Of a stretch of DNA of 64,000 nucleotides, positions 50,597 to 60,974 are shown in pieces. The position numbers were made by a program, and so were the translations under genes. The stretch covers positions 124,001-188,000 of the forward strand of contig CALMVZ010000010.1 in NCBI GenBank assembly GCA_937873155.1, read 5' to 3'. Source of the stretch: an uncultured Bacteroidota bacterium (GTDB lineage Bacteria > Bacteroidota > Bacteroidia > B-17B0 > Aurantibacillaceae). Under the pieces are notes generated by a model, which made no database searches, had not been told where the DNA came from, and saw nothing but the letters and a program-made list of their open reading frames with translations. Each line of letters begins with the position of its first letter. Position 1 is the stretch's first letter.

Positions 50597-53500
50597 TAGC
50601 GGACTAAAACCAATTTTCTTTTTCCTAAGGAATTATTTTTTTCTCCCGTAACCTCAATAAAATAGACACCGGCATTTATTTTTTCAAGACTTATAGTTTC
50701 GTGAAGAAGGCCTGAATTCTTTTCGGATACAATTTTTCCGTTCAGATCAATGATCTTTATGTTTCCTATTGAAAGTTCACTTTTAATGCAGACCGTTTCT
50801 GAAGCGGGATTCGGATAGATTGTAAAATATGCATTGTCTGATGAAGCTTCGTTTATATTGGCACAGGTACAAAGCAGTTTATACTTCGCAATAAATCCAT
50901 CTGTATTTCCTTCACAAGCTAAAGTATAAGTTGATGGTGAAAGATCAAAGTCAAGTGGTCTTGTAAAATAACCGCCAATAAGAATATCACCGTTAGAAGC
51001 CGAACTCATACAATAGGACTGATCATCTCCTGCGCTCCCTATAGGATAAGCAAAAGAAAAATTCCCGGAGGTTGTATACTGTGCAAGAAAACCATCCCTG
51101 ACGCCTGAAGAGGTGCGGGTGGCAACAGCAACTGAAGGATCAAAGTCAACGGTAGCAGAAAAAGTTCCGGTCACTAAAATATCGTTGGAGGCATTAAACC
51201 CTAAACCATATCCCTGATCCGGACCAATACCGCCGAATCCTTTGGCCCAAATATAATTTCCATTAAGATCAAATTTCTCTAAGAAGATATCTTCAACACC
51301 ATTAGAAGGTAATGTATAAGTTGAAGCAGACGGATCAAAATCACAACCTGAATTATAATGTCCTGTAACATAAATATTGCCACTCAGATCAGCGATCACA
51401 GCGTTTCCGCTTTCACTTAGTGGACTTCCAATTCCTTTCGCCCATAAATAATTCCCTGCTGCATTGTATTTAGCAACAAAACAGTCCAAAAATCCTACTG
51501 CTGTAATATTGCTGGTTGCGGATGATGGATCAAAATCGCATGTAGAACCGAACAGTCCGGTTAAAATTATATTCCCTCCCTGGATGGTAACCGCTATGCC
51601 CTGATCATTGTTAATTCCTCCTATCAAATTAGCCCAAATTAAATTTCCATTATTATCATATTTTGCAAAGTAGGCATCCGGTGTTCCAACAGGAGTTAAA
51701 TAGTAAGTGCCTGCAGAAGGATCAAAGTCAGGACTTCCTGTAAAATAACCCGTAATTACAATATCGTTAGTCGATGGATCAATAGCTATGTCATTCACGA
51801 AATCGAAATTATTGCCGCCAATACTTTTCGCCCAGACAAAATTTCCGTTCATATCGTACTTGGCAAAGAAAACATCTTGTGTTCCTGAAATTGAAGAAAG
51901 AGTGAAAGTAGAAGAAGATGGATCGAAATCAACTGTTGCATTATAGGTTCCCGCTAGATAAACATTACCTGCTGCATCAGTTGTAATTGCGTTGGCCCTG
52001 TCGTTATCATATCCCCCTATACTTTTAGCCCACACTAAATTTCCGCTATTATCATATTTCGAAATAAAAATATCATTAGTATATCCAGTTGACGCCAAAG
52101 TATAAGTTGCGGGTGACGGATCCATATCGGGTAGTCCCATAAAATAACCTGTGGCATAACTATTGCCTGATACATCGGTCTTCACACTGAGTACTGCGTC
52201 AACGCCTCCAAAGGTTTCCTGAACAGTATTCGCCCAAAGATAATTTCCGTTCACATCATATTTGCCTAAAAATAAATTACCAAGTATATCACTCATATAC
52301 TTTGTACTTGCTGAGGGATCAAAATCTGCAGTTCCTATCAGGTCACCTGTTGTAAAAGCATTTGTGCTTGCGTCGAAACAGCAACCCCAGGCTTCTGTTA
52401 AACCACTGAAGACACCGTTGAAATTTATGGCCCATATGTAATTTCCATTTTGGTCGTAGCGTGCAAGGAAAGCATCGCTATTGGAACTTCCGGCGGCAAT
52501 GGTAGCAGTTGCTACAGATGGATCGAAGTCAGCAGTGCTTAAAAATTTCCCTGTGATCAGAACTTCACCTGTGTTACTCAGAGCTAAATTGTTGATATAA
52601 TCATTAGCAATACCACCAATTGCTTTTGCCCACATCAAATTACCGTTTACATCATACTTCGCGAAATAACCGTCATTTATCCCTGCAGAAGTTAAATTAA
52701 GAACTGCCGCGGAAGGGTCAAAATCGAAAAACCCCGAAAAACTCCCGCCTACAACAACATTACCTGAAGCATCTGTGGCAACAGCATTCCGCGATCCTAC
52801 ATTACTCACAGGGTTGGCCCAGACAAAATTGCCTGCAGAAGAATATTTCGCGCAAAATTGCCCGAACCCTGAGGCGTTTAATGTATAGGTTGTGGCAGAA
52901 GGATCAAAATCAACTGTATTGCTAAAGTATCCTGAAATAAAAACATTATTAGCGGCGTCATTTGCAATTGAGAAACCGATATCATTTTGTGTGCCGCCTA
53001 TATTTTTGGCCCAGGTGTAATTTCCATTGGCGTCGTATTGCGCCATAAAAATATCGTTGCTTCCGATGTTTGAAGTAAGTGTAGCAACCGCTGCTGAAGG
53101 ATCGAAATCTGCGGTCATGCTAAAATATCCGCATATATTTATTTGCCCTGTTCCGTCAATGCAAATGGAATTCGGAACCTCTGAGCCATTGCCGCTGATC
53201 GCTTTCGCCCAAATATAATTTCCGTTCGGATCGTATTTAGCAATAAAAGCATCAGAGCCTGTACCGGTTGAACTAAGTGTAGCTGTAGAAGGGGAAGGGT
53301 CGAAATCACTAATGCCAGCAAATTCACCTGTTACATAAACATTTCCGGCCGCATCCAATATAAGTGAATATGCCTGTACTATCCATGAACTTCCGACTTC
53401 TATTACCCACTGGTAATTCCCTGCCGCATCAAATTTCGAAACAAAGGCATGCTTTTCGTTATATGCATTTCTGAAATCGGTTGCAGGAGAAGGATCAAAA

Positions 53501-53685
53501 TCTATTTTGCCCTCAAAATAGCCCGCTGTAAAAATATTTCCGGCTGCATCTGTTACAACGTCTCTTCCAAAATCAAATCCGCCCGATTCGCCTCCTATAC
53601 GGTTAGCATAAGTAAAAGCCGGGATCTGCGAATAAGAAAATGCAGGGACTAAAAGAAACAGAAGCAGTTTAAGATAGTTTTTCAT
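50596..53685 (-). CDS. Giant T9SS-exported propeller protein with DFDPS repeats
   Basis: The 1,029-residue protein has a signal peptide (YLKLLLFLLVPAFSYSQ) and fourteen tandem units of about 65 residues, each with FDPS (as in VDFDPSATTYTL), the phrase Y-D-x-N-G-N-(Y/F)-x-W-A and D-x-x-G-N-(V/I)-x-x-(S/T)-G. The end is a type A T9SS sorting domain (FTIYPNPASETVCIKSE ... GVYFIEVTGE ... KRKLVLVR). It is likely a surface-exposed beta-propeller array. It heads the chain with the 43-aa protein and nnr. Confidence 0.88.
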   Translation of the reverse strand: MKNYLKLLLFLLVPAFSYSQIPAFTYANRIGGESGGFDFGRDVVTDAAGNIFTAGYFEGKIDFDPSPATDFRNAYNEKHAFVSKFDAAGNYQWVIEVGSSWIVQAYSLILDAAGNVYVTGEFAGISDFDPSPSTATLSSTGTGSDAFIAKYDPNGNYIWAKAISGNGSEVPNSICIDGTGQINICGYFSMTADFDPSAAVATLTSNIGSNDIFMAQYDANGNYTWAKNIGGTQNDIGFSIANDAANNVFISGYFSNTVDFDPSATTYTLNASGFGQFCAKYSSAGNFVWANPVSNVGSRNAVATDASGNVVVGGSFSGFFDFDPSAAVLNLTSAGINDGYFAKYDVNGNLMWAKAIGGIANDYINNLALSNTGEVLITGKFLSTADFDPSVATATIAAGSSNSDAFLARYDQNGNYIWAINFNGVFSGLTEAWGCCFDASTNAFTTGDLIGTADFDPSASTKYMSDILGNLFLGKYDVNGNYLWANTVQETFGGVDAVLSVKTDVSGNSYATGYFMGLPDMDPSPATYTLASTGYTNDIFISKYDNSGNLVWAKSIGGYDNDRANAITTDAAGNVYLAGTYNATVDFDPSSSTFTLSSISGTQDVFFAKYDMNGNFVWAKSIGGNNFDFVNDIAIDPSTNDIVITGYFTGSPDFDPSAGTYYLTPVGTPDAYFAKYDNNGNLIWANLIGGINNDQGIAVTIQGGNIILTGLFGSTCDFDPSSATSNITAVGFLDCFVAKYNAAGNYLWAKGIGSPLSESGNAVIADLSGNIYVTGHYNSGCDFDPSASTYTLPSNGVEDIFLEKFDLNGNYIWAKGFGGIGPDQGYGLGFNASNDILVTGTFSATVDFDPSVAVATRTSSGVRDGFLAQYTTSGNFSFAYPIGSAGDDQSYCMSSASNGDILIGGYFTRPLDFDLSPSTYTLACEGNTDGFIAKYKLLCTCANINEASSDNAYFTIYPNPASETVCIKSELSIGNIKIIDLNGKIVSEKNSGLLHETISLEKINAGVYFIEVTGEKNNSLGKRKLVLVR

Positions 53686-53695
53686 TTTATTATTT

Positions 53696-55606
53696 TTATT
53701 TCAATATGGGTAATGTAATACTCGAAGCATTCTGTTTATCATGATAAACTTTAATATCACTCTTCACAAAATCTTTTTCATCACAATGATAAATATCACA
53801 GAAGGTTTGCGGATTCCTGTCTGCAATAGGGAACCACGAACTCTGGATCTGGATCATTAATTTATGTCCTGCCTGAAATGTATGTGCAATATCCGGAAGG
53901 TCAAATTTCACTGTAGTAACTTCTCCCGGTTTAAATGCTTCAGGTTTCTCAAAACTATTTCTGAATTTACCACGCATTATTTCTCCGCGCACTAACATCT
54001 GGTAATTGTCCATTAAATAGTTTCCGCCTTTTCCTCCTTGTTGTCTCCAGTGCTGAGTTAATTCTGCAGCATCGCAGCAATAAGATGAATCGTATTTAAA
54101 ATTAGCAGGGAATACATCAATTACTTTCACAACAAAATCAGCATCGGTTGAAGAGATGGCGACTTTTAAATTCGCGGTTAAAACACCTGCCAGGGTCATA
54201 TTCTCTTTTAAAACTTCGGTTTCAAAAACCAAAACATCCGGACGTTGGGCAGCAAAACGCTGATCATCGGTCATGTATTCATTAGTTCTGTATTGATGCG
54301 GCTGATCTGTATACGGAACAGGCTTTGCAGGATCACTTGTGTACTGTGAATAAGAATTACTCGTTTCAGGTGCAGAAAAAGATAATTTATTTTTGTCGTG
54401 GAGATAGATGGGTTTATTATCTACACCATTCGGAGGCCATGAACCGAATTTCCGCCACTCATTTATTCCTGTTACAAAAACACTTGCCTCTGCAATTTGT
54501 TCAGCACTTCCTTTATTCTTTAAATAATAATTGAAGAAAGGTATCTCTATAGTTTGCTGGTAGAAATCAGCTGTTTTAGAGCCAAACCGTATGTTACCTA
54601 AATTACTGCCGTTAGTTCTGCTCCAGCCACCGTGGATCCATGGTCCCATTACTAATTTGTTATTGGTAGTTTTACTTTGTTGTTCAATAGCCTTATATAA
54701 ATTCCACGCACCGTAACAATCTTCCGCATCAAATAAACCACCAACGATAAGCATTGCAGGTTTTACATTCTTACAAACCCGTCTTGCATCTCTCGCTTTC
54801 CACCAATCGTCATAGTTCGGATGAGCAATAAGATCGTTCCAGAATTTTATCGAATCACCCATCAGCTTTGTGAAATTTTTAATTGGACCCGTTTCCAGGT
54901 AAAATTTGTAATTATCTAAGATCGGATATTGGAATCCTTTCCTTCCCACAGTGGTTGGTTTCGGACGAGGCAAGCCAAAGCCGGAATAAAAATGAAATGC
55001 ATCCATGATCATGAACGCGCCATTGTGATGAAAATCATCACCTAAGAACCACTCTGTAACCGGCGCTTGCGGACTCACAGCTTTTAAAGCAGGATGGTTA
55101 CTCAATGCAGCCATTGTACTATAGAATCCCGGATAAGAAATACCGAAAACACCAACATTGCCATTATTGTTTGGAATGTTTTTCACTAACCAATCAATAG
55201 TATCGTAAGTATCCGTACTCTCATCAATATCTTTTTTTGATTTTTTATTTTCAATATGCGGGCGGACATCAACAAATTCACCTTCGCTCATCCAGCGGCC
55301 GCGCACGTCCTGTACAACGATGATGTAATCCTCTTTTAAATATTCTCTCCAATACGTTCCCCAAAGGCGAGGTGAATATTCATTCTCTCCGTAAGGCGCG
55401 CAGGAATAAGGGCTTCTTGTCATTAAGATCGGCGATTTTTCTTTTGCGTTCTTCGGTATATAAACTGTTGTAAATAATTTAATACCGTCGCGCATCGCGA
55501 TCTTATATTCTTTTTTAATGTAATTTTCTTTTATCCAGGCCGGTGTTTCATCTGCTGAAGAGAATTTCCAAATGAAAATAATAAGAAAGAAAATTAATTT
55601 TTTCAT
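53696..55606 (-). CDS. CocE/NonD-family serine hydrolase (X-Pro dipeptidyl-peptidase-like)
   Basis: The protein (636 aa) has a signal peptide, an S15-type alpha/beta hydrolase domain (about 30-330) with nucleophile GISYPGF (Ser after GI), the acid in VGGLFDAEDCYG and the His in GPWIHGGW, and a C-terminal jelly roll (FDLPDIAHTFQAGHKLMIQI). The family cleaves acyl esters and amides, including glutaryl amides and X-Pro peptides. I chose ATG at 55606, which forms TGATG with the purK stop. Confidence 0.88.
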   Translation of the reverse strand: MKKLIFFLIIFIWKFSSADETPAWIKENYIKKEYKIAMRDGIKLFTTVYIPKNAKEKSPILMTRSPYSCAPYGENEYSPRLWGTYWREYLKEDYIIVVQDVRGRWMSEGEFVDVRPHIENKKSKKDIDESTDTYDTIDWLVKNIPNNNGNVGVFGISYPGFYSTMAALSNHPALKAVSPQAPVTEWFLGDDFHHNGAFMIMDAFHFYSGFGLPRPKPTTVGRKGFQYPILDNYKFYLETGPIKNFTKLMGDSIKFWNDLIAHPNYDDWWKARDARRVCKNVKPAMLIVGGLFDAEDCYGAWNLYKAIEQQSKTTNNKLVMGPWIHGGWSRTNGSNLGNIRFGSKTADFYQQTIEIPFFNYYLKNKGSAEQIAEASVFVTGINEWRKFGSWPPNGVDNKPIYLHDKNKLSFSAPETSNSYSQYTSDPAKPVPYTDQPHQYRTNEYMTDDQRFAAQRPDVLVFETEVLKENMTLAGVLTANLKVAISSTDADFVVKVIDVFPANFKYDSSYCCDAAELTQHWRQQGGKGGNYLMDNYQMLVRGEIMRGKFRNSFEKPEAFKPGEVTTVKFDLPDIAHTFQAGHKLMIQIQSSWFPIADRNPQTFCDIYHCDEKDFVKSDIKVYHDKQNASSITLPILK

Positions 55607-56745
55607 CACGAAACTACTTTTAATAATTGCTTTACTGTCTTTGCTTTTTGTTTGGCTTTTACCAGTTCATCATCAGTAATCGTCACATGCCCCATTTTCC
55701 GGAAGGGTTTTGTATTTGCTTTCCCGTAAAGGTGAACATACACGCCGCCGAATTTCATAACGTCTTCCATACCTTCATATTTCGCAGGGCCTTCATAACC
55801 CATTTCGCCAAGGAGATTGATCATTACGCCGGGTTTAACAATAGAAGTATCTCCCAATGGTAAATTTAAAATAGCGCGCCAGTGCTGCTCGAATTGTGAA
55901 ACTATATTGGCTTCAATGGTATGATGCCCGCTGTTGTGCGGACGCGGAGCGATCTCATTCACTAAAACTTTTCCGTCTTTCGTTAAAAACAATTCCACTG
56001 CTAATAACCCAACTATATTTAATTTTTCAGCAATTTGTGTGGCAATAGAGATAGCTTCTTTTTCAATATTTTTTTTGATACTCGCCGGTGAGAATAAGAA
56101 CTCTACTAAATTGGCCTGCGGATTGAATTCGCATTCCACAACGGGAAAACATTTACATTCTCCATCCGGATTGCGAGCAACGATGACTGAAAGTTCTTTG
56201 TCGAAATCAACTAAACGTTCCAATACACTTGGTTCGTTAAAGGCTTTCTCTAAATTATCAGGGTTCACTAATTTTATAACACCTTTTCCATCATAACCGC
56301 CTTTACGGAGTTTCTGGAAGAACGGAAAAAAATCAGCGTACTTGGAAATTTGTTTTTTATTCTCTGTCACAAAAAAATCAGCAGTTGGAATATTGTTACG
56401 CTGATAGAACATTTTTTGCAATCCTTTATCCTGGATCAATTCAATAACCTCAGGCTGCGGATAAACTTTTTTTCCTTCTTTTTCTAATTGTTTCAGGGCT
56501 TCAATATTTACATTTTCAATTTCTATCGTGATAAGATCTTTGTCTTTACCAAAATTGTAAACAGTTTCATAATCCGTAATACTGCCTTTTTTGAAATTGC
56601 TGATGCCTTTGCATGGAGCGTTCGCATCAGGATCCAAAACAAAAATATTAAGGTTGTAATTAATGGCATTTTGGATCAGCATGCGGCCTAATTGTCCGCC
56701 GCCTAAAATGCCAATTTTGTATTGATGGGGCTCGAAAGAATTCAT
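55606..56745 (-). CDS. purK: 5-(carboxyamino)imidazole ribonucleotide synthase
   Basis: PurK makes N5-CAIR from AIR, bicarbonate and ATP in purine synthesis. The 379-residue ATP-grasp enzyme opens with GILGGGQLGRMLIQNAI, has FPFFQKLRKGGYDGKGVIKL in the ATP-grasp core and EIAPRPHNSGHHTIEA near the active site. purE is not in the window. The CocE-type gene follows directly, overlapping by one base. Confidence 0.94.
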   Translation of the reverse strand: MNSFEPHQYKIGILGGGQLGRMLIQNAINYNLNIFVLDPDANAPCKGISNFKKGSITDYETVYNFGKDKDLITIEIENVNIEALKQLEKEGKKVYPQPEVIELIQDKGLQKMFYQRNNIPTADFFVTENKKQISKYADFFPFFQKLRKGGYDGKGVIKLVNPDNLEKAFNEPSVLERLVDFDKELSVIVARNPDGECKCFPVVECEFNPQANLVEFLFSPASIKKNIEKEAISIATQIAEKLNIVGLLAVELFLTKDGKVLVNEIAPRPHNSGHHTIEANIVSQFEQHWRAILNLPLGDTSIVKPGVMINLLGEMGYEGPAKYEGMEDVMKFGGVYVHLYGKANTKPFRKMGHVTITDDELVKAKQKAKTVKQLLKVVS

Positions 56746-56882
56746 TGTTTAAAAAGTGACACAAAGTAACGAGAATTTAGGGAATTAGGGGTCAAAAAAA
56801 CCAATTTTTCTATTGGAAAAAGCCGCCTAAACGTATAGGGGACTGGTTCCCACAGTTTTGCCTTATAAATACTGTATTTTTA

Positions 56883-56914
56883 TTGAGAAGCACACTTGTA
56901 TTTTTTTATATTTG
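56883..56914 (+). promoter_or_regulatory. Promoter of pheT
   Basis: TTG (56883-56885), 21 bases, then TATATTTG (56907-56914), matching the TTG-TAnnTTTG consensus of Bacteroidota. The ATG is 24 bases further on. Confidence 0.6.
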
Positions 56915-56938
56915 TACTCTTAAAGGCCCTAATTACGC

Positions 56939-59395
56939 ATGAAAATTTCTTATAACTGGTTAAAGACTCTGATAAATATTGATATTGATGCCAATGAGGC
57001 AGCCAAATTATTAACGGCTTCCGGTTTGGAAGTAGAAAGCGTTGAAGCATTTGAATCTGTTAAGGGCGGTTTGAAAGGTATTATTGTTGGTGAAGTGATC
57101 GAGAAGACAAAACATCCCGAGGCTGATAAATTGAGTCTTACGAAAGTTAATGTTGGCGGAAGTGAATTGTTGAATATCGTTTGCGGGGCTGCAAATGTGG
57201 CGGCCGGACAAAAGGTGTTGGTTGCTACTATCGGAACCACAATCTATCCTGTAAGTGGTGAGCCGATGAAAATGGAAAAACGGAAGATCCGTGGAGCTGT
57301 GAGTGAAGGAATGATCTGCGCGGAGGATGAAATCGGAGTAGGGGCCAGTCATGATGGTATTATGGTTCTTCCGGCTGATACAAAAGTTGGGTTAACAGCA
57401 GCTGATTATTTTTCCCAAAAGGATGGATTCCCAAAGATCGAGAATGATTTTGTTTTTGAAATCGGTTTAACGCCTAACCGCAGTGATGCCGCCTCTCATT
57501 TGGGAGTTGCGCGCGATCTTGTGGCGATATTAAAGTCACAAAATGCAGAGAGTAAAAGTGAAATTACTTTAACAGGAATAAATCAAACACCTCCGGCAAC
57601 CAATATCAATAAAGTTGAAGTGATCGTTGAGAATAAGGAAGCTTGTCCGCGTTATAGTGGGTTAGTGCTGACCGGACTTACGGTTAAACCTTCTCCTGGT
57701 TGGTTGCAAAATCGTTTAAAAGCAATTGGTCTGCGCCCGATCAATAATGTGGTTGATATTACGAATTACGTATTGCATGAATTAGGCCAGCCTTTACATG
57801 CATTTGATCTTGAAAAAATAAAAGGGAATAAAATTATTGTTAAGACGTGCGCTGAAGGAACAGTTTTCAAAACATTAGATGGGACAGATAGAAAATTAGC
57901 TGCAACTGACCTGATGATCTGCAATGAAAAAGATCCGATGTGTATTGCGGGTGTGTTTGGCGGATTAGAGAGTGGTGTTACGGATAATACAAAAGCAATT
58001 TTCCTGGAGAGTGCATATTTCGATAGCAGTTATATCCGTAGAACAGGAAAAAAGCATGGATTAAAAACAGATGCTTCCTTCCGTTTTGAAAGAGGAACAG
58101 ATCCTGAAATGACAGTTACCGCTCTTAAGCGCGCAGCAGCTTTGATATTGGATATTTGCGGAGGGAATGTGAGTATGGATATTTTGGATGTTTATCCGGA
58201 AAAATTAGAGAACTATAAAGTTCCTTTCTCTTATGACAATTGCCGTGATCTTATTGGAAAGAATATTGAAACCAGTATCATCAAGAACATCATTACATCA
58301 TTAGGAATGGAAATTACCTCTGAAAGTGCAGATGGCTTGTTGTTAAGTGTGCCCCGTTTTAAAACGGATGTGACCCGTGAAGCTGATGTTATTGAAGAGG
58401 TAATGCGTATTTATGGTTATAATAATGTTGAGATCAGCAATAAATTTAGTTTTGGTGTTCAGGCAGCAGGTTCTTCGAACGGATATCAGATGGAAAATAA
58501 AATATCTGATGTATTGATCGCGAATGGCTTCAATGAGATCATGTCGCTATCGTTGACAAAAGAAAGTTATTATAAGAACAATACTGACCTGGTCAATGTT
58601 TTAAATCCTTTAAGCCAGGACTTAAATGTGTTACGCGGTGAAATGTTGTATAGCGGATTGGAAGCCATTGCTTACAACTCGAACCGTAAGAATTCAGATA
58701 TTAAATTCTTTGAATTCGGAAAAACATATACAAAAGTTACTGAAGGGGACCCGATAGCTATCAGGTACGCTGAACAAAAACATTTGAGTTTATTCGTAAG
58801 CGGGAAAAAGATCAGTGAAAATCCTTATGGAAAAGCTTCTGATGTTGATTTTGCATTCCTGAAAGCAGCTGTTGAAACGATCCTGAAGAAATTAGGCATT
58901 GAAAAATATTCGGGCGCAGAAACGGAGAACAAAAATTTTTCTTACGGTTTGAATTATACTTCAAAGAAAAGATCTTTGGTTCAGTTCGGTTGTGTAAATA
59001 AAGCGATCCTGAAAAAGTTTGACCTTGATCAACCTGTATTTTATGCAGATTTTGATTTTGAAACACTTTTAAATTTAAGTTCTAAGAATAAAGTAGAGTA
59101 TAGTGAGATCCCAAAATTCCCTTCTGTGAGACGTGATCTGGCAATGTTATTGGATAAAGGAATAAAGTATCAGCAGGTTGAGGAATTAGCATATGCTGCT
59201 GAGAAAAAATTCTTGAAAGAAGTGAATTTGTTCGATGTGTATGAAGGTGATAAGATCGGTGCAGGAAAAAAATCTTACGCGGTAAGTTTTACTTTACTGG
59301 ATGAGGAAAACACATTAACTGATAAGCAGATAGAGAACATTATGAATAAACTGATCAATACTTACAAAGAAAAATTAAATGCAGAGTTGCGATGA
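56939..59395 (+). CDS. pheT: Phenylalanyl-tRNA synthetase beta subunit
   Basis: PheT pairs with PheS in the Phe-tRNA synthetase. The 818-residue protein has all domains in order: B1 (MKISYNWLKTLINIDID), an EMAP/tRNA-binding domain (GEVIEKTKHPEADKLSLTKV, 40-150), the editing domain (RYSGLVLTGLTVKP ... FVFEIGLTPNRSDAASHLG), catalytic-like core (LKTDASFRFERGTD), and a C-terminal anticodon-binding fold (FPSVRRDLAMLLDKGIKYQQ). pheS is not next to it. Confidence 0.95.
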   Translation: MKISYNWLKTLINIDIDANEAAKLLTASGLEVESVEAFESVKGGLKGIIVGEVIEKTKHPEADKLSLTKVNVGGSELLNIVCGAANVAAGQKVLVATIGTTIYPVSGEPMKMEKRKIRGAVSEGMICAEDEIGVGASHDGIMVLPADTKVGLTAADYFSQKDGFPKIENDFVFEIGLTPNRSDAASHLGVARDLVAILKSQNAESKSEITLTGINQTPPATNINKVEVIVENKEACPRYSGLVLTGLTVKPSPGWLQNRLKAIGLRPINNVVDITNYVLHELGQPLHAFDLEKIKGNKIIVKTCAEGTVFKTLDGTDRKLAATDLMICNEKDPMCIAGVFGGLESGVTDNTKAIFLESAYFDSSYIRRTGKKHGLKTDASFRFERGTDPEMTVTALKRAAALILDICGGNVSMDILDVYPEKLENYKVPFSYDNCRDLIGKNIETSIIKNIITSLGMEITSESADGLLLSVPRFKTDVTREADVIEEVMRIYGYNNVEISNKFSFGVQAAGSSNGYQMENKISDVLIANGFNEIMSLSLTKESYYKNNTDLVNVLNPLSQDLNVLRGEMLYSGLEAIAYNSNRKNSDIKFFEFGKTYTKVTEGDPIAIRYAEQKHLSLFVSGKKISENPYGKASDVDFAFLKAAVETILKKLGIEKYSGAETENKNFSYGLNYTSKKRSLVQFGCVNKAILKKFDLDQPVFYADFDFETLLNLSSKNKVEYSEIPKFPSVRRDLAMLLDKGIKYQQVEELAYAAEKKFLKEVNLFDVYEGDKIGAGKKSYAVSFTLLDEENTLTDKQIENIMNKLINTYKEKLNAELR

Positions 59396-59480
59396 AGTAG
59401 AGCAAAGCACACTTCATTGTGAACTTAAAACTTATAAAGCCATAAACTAATATAAATCAAAACCCTTAAACCCAAAACCC

Positions 59481-60284
59481 ATGAAACAATTTCTACTCAC
59501 TTTTTTTATTCTTTCATTCGGCTTTATGAAGTCGCAATGTTCTCTTACCTCATCTGTAACAGCCCCTTCTTGTCCGGGCAATTGTGATGGAATGGTAACA
59601 ATTAATCTAAGTCCCGGTTGTACATCTTTTCCGTATAACCTTGTGATCAACGGAGGTTCGTGTACACCTACCGGAACGTTCGTAATGAACACTTCAAGTA
59701 TTACCTTTAGCAATATTTGCAATTGCGGAAGTCCTTATTCAGCTATCCTTTACGGTACCGGTCCTTTCCCGATCGCATTTACAAATTTCGTGGTCAATTC
59801 AGGTCCGCCGGTAACTAACGGTCAGTTCAGTAATTCACCTGCAACATGCTCTGCATGTTGTAATGGTACTATCAATACAATAACAGGTGGAGGAACCGGG
59901 CCATACTCTTACACATGGACCCCAATGGGAGGATCTACAGGTACATTGTCAAATGCTTGTCCGGGTGTTTACACTTTATGTGTTTCAGATAGCAAAGGCT
60001 GTCAGGTTTGTAATACTTATACTGTTGGTATTGCAACAAGCGTAGTTGAAAATGAGATCACTCCTGTTAAAGTAATGTATTCTAAAGAAGAGATCTTAAT
60101 TACCGATGCAATGCCGATCAACACAATAACGGTTTACGATCTTACAGGCCGTTTGGTTTACAAGAGCGAGAATAACAATCAGAAAGAGATCCGCCTAAAT
60201 AAAAGCCAATTCAATAAAGGTATTTATGTAATGAGTATTGAGGGGAATAAACGCCTTTCTAAGCACAAGATCATTATAGAGTAG
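59481..60284 (+). CDS. T9SS-exported SprB-repeat protein
   Basis: The 267-residue protein has a signal peptide (MKQFLLTFFILSFGFMKSQ), one SprB-type repeat (GTGPYSYTWTPMGGSTGTLS followed by NACPGVYTLCVSDSKGC, about 140-190) preceded by a related degenerate unit rich in Cys (CSACCNGTI), and a T9SS sorting end (TVYDLTGRLVYKSENNN ... GIYVMSIEGN ... SKHKIIIE). It is probably an adhesive surface protein. Cys content is unusually high for this class. Confidence 0.84.
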   Translation: MKQFLLTFFILSFGFMKSQCSLTSSVTAPSCPGNCDGMVTINLSPGCTSFPYNLVINGGSCTPTGTFVMNTSSITFSNICNCGSPYSAILYGTGPFPIAFTNFVVNSGPPVTNGQFSNSPATCSACCNGTINTITGGGTGPYSYTWTPMGGSTGTLSNACPGVYTLCVSDSKGCQVCNTYTVGIATSVVENEITPVKVMYSKEEILITDAMPINTITVYDLTGRLVYKSENNNQKEIRLNKSQFNKGIYVMSIEGNKRLSKHKIIIE

Positions 60285-60307
60285 CCCTTTTCTGACCTGC
60301 ACCCATG

Positions 60308-60345
60308 AAAGCCTGATTTTGAAGCCCAAAATCAGGCTTTCTGCT
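60308..60345 (+). terminator. Rho-independent terminator
   Basis: AAAGCCTGATTTTG (60308-60321) and CAAAATCAGGCTTT (60327-60340) pair over 14 bp with a 5-base loop. The T-run after it is short, so it may stop transcription from both sides. Confidence 0.7.
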
Positions 60346-60410
60346 ATAAAAAAGCCTTGATTTTTAACCAAAAAACAGTATTTTTAGGTCAATTAAAATA
60401 CCACCTATTT

Positions 60411-60971
60411 ATGGTTGAAGTACAAGATAAAGCAACATTCCTATACAATTGGTTAAAGGAATGTGAAAAAGAACATATCATCCTTTGTTTCCAAGGTGAT
60501 TTTAACCAGGATCTCGTAAATGCTATTTTAGTTTTGGCTGAGCGCGGACCTGATATTCAAAACAGTTCAACAGTTGTACGTGCCCGTGTATTTTCGGTAC
60601 TGGTAGAGTGTATGCAGAATATCCGTAAATACGGTTCACCAACAAGTAGCAGTGATCTGAAGCCCGGTATAGTTATCGTTTGTATGGATGGCGATGGGTA
60701 TCTTTTAAAGACCGGGAATTTCATTGAGAATTCAGAAGTTGTCAATTTAAAACAGCGATTAGATACTGTTATAAAAATGGGCAAGGACGAACTGAAAGAT
60801 CTTCATAAAAAAGTATTAGCTGAAACCAAACTCTCTGATAAATCAGGCGCAGGGTTAGGACTTATCAGTATCGGGCGTAAATCAGATGGCATGGGTTACA
60901 TGTTCAAAACGATTGATGATAAAACATCTTTCTATGCTTTAGACGTTCATATTTCTAATACCGCAAAATAG
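60411..60971 (+). CDS. siaB: SiaB-family protein kinase
   Basis: SiaB is a GHKL-fold kinase that phosphorylates SiaC in the SiaABCD partner-switching system. I start at the ATG at 60411 (MVEVQDKATFLYNW); the frame before it begins with a TTG and covers the terminator. The protein (186 aa) has VRARVFSVLVECMQNIRKYG (N box) and SGAGLGLISIGRKSDG (G box). It is followed after 3 bases by siaC and then by the propeller sensor. Confidence 0.88.
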   Translation: MVEVQDKATFLYNWLKECEKEHIILCFQGDFNQDLVNAILVLAERGPDIQNSSTVVRARVFSVLVECMQNIRKYGSPTSSSDLKPGIVIVCMDGDGYLLKTGNFIENSEVVNLKQRLDTVIKMGKDELKDLHKKVLAETKLSDKSGAGLGLISIGRKSDGMGYMFKTIDDKTSFYALDVHISNTAK

Positions 60972-60974
60972 TTT

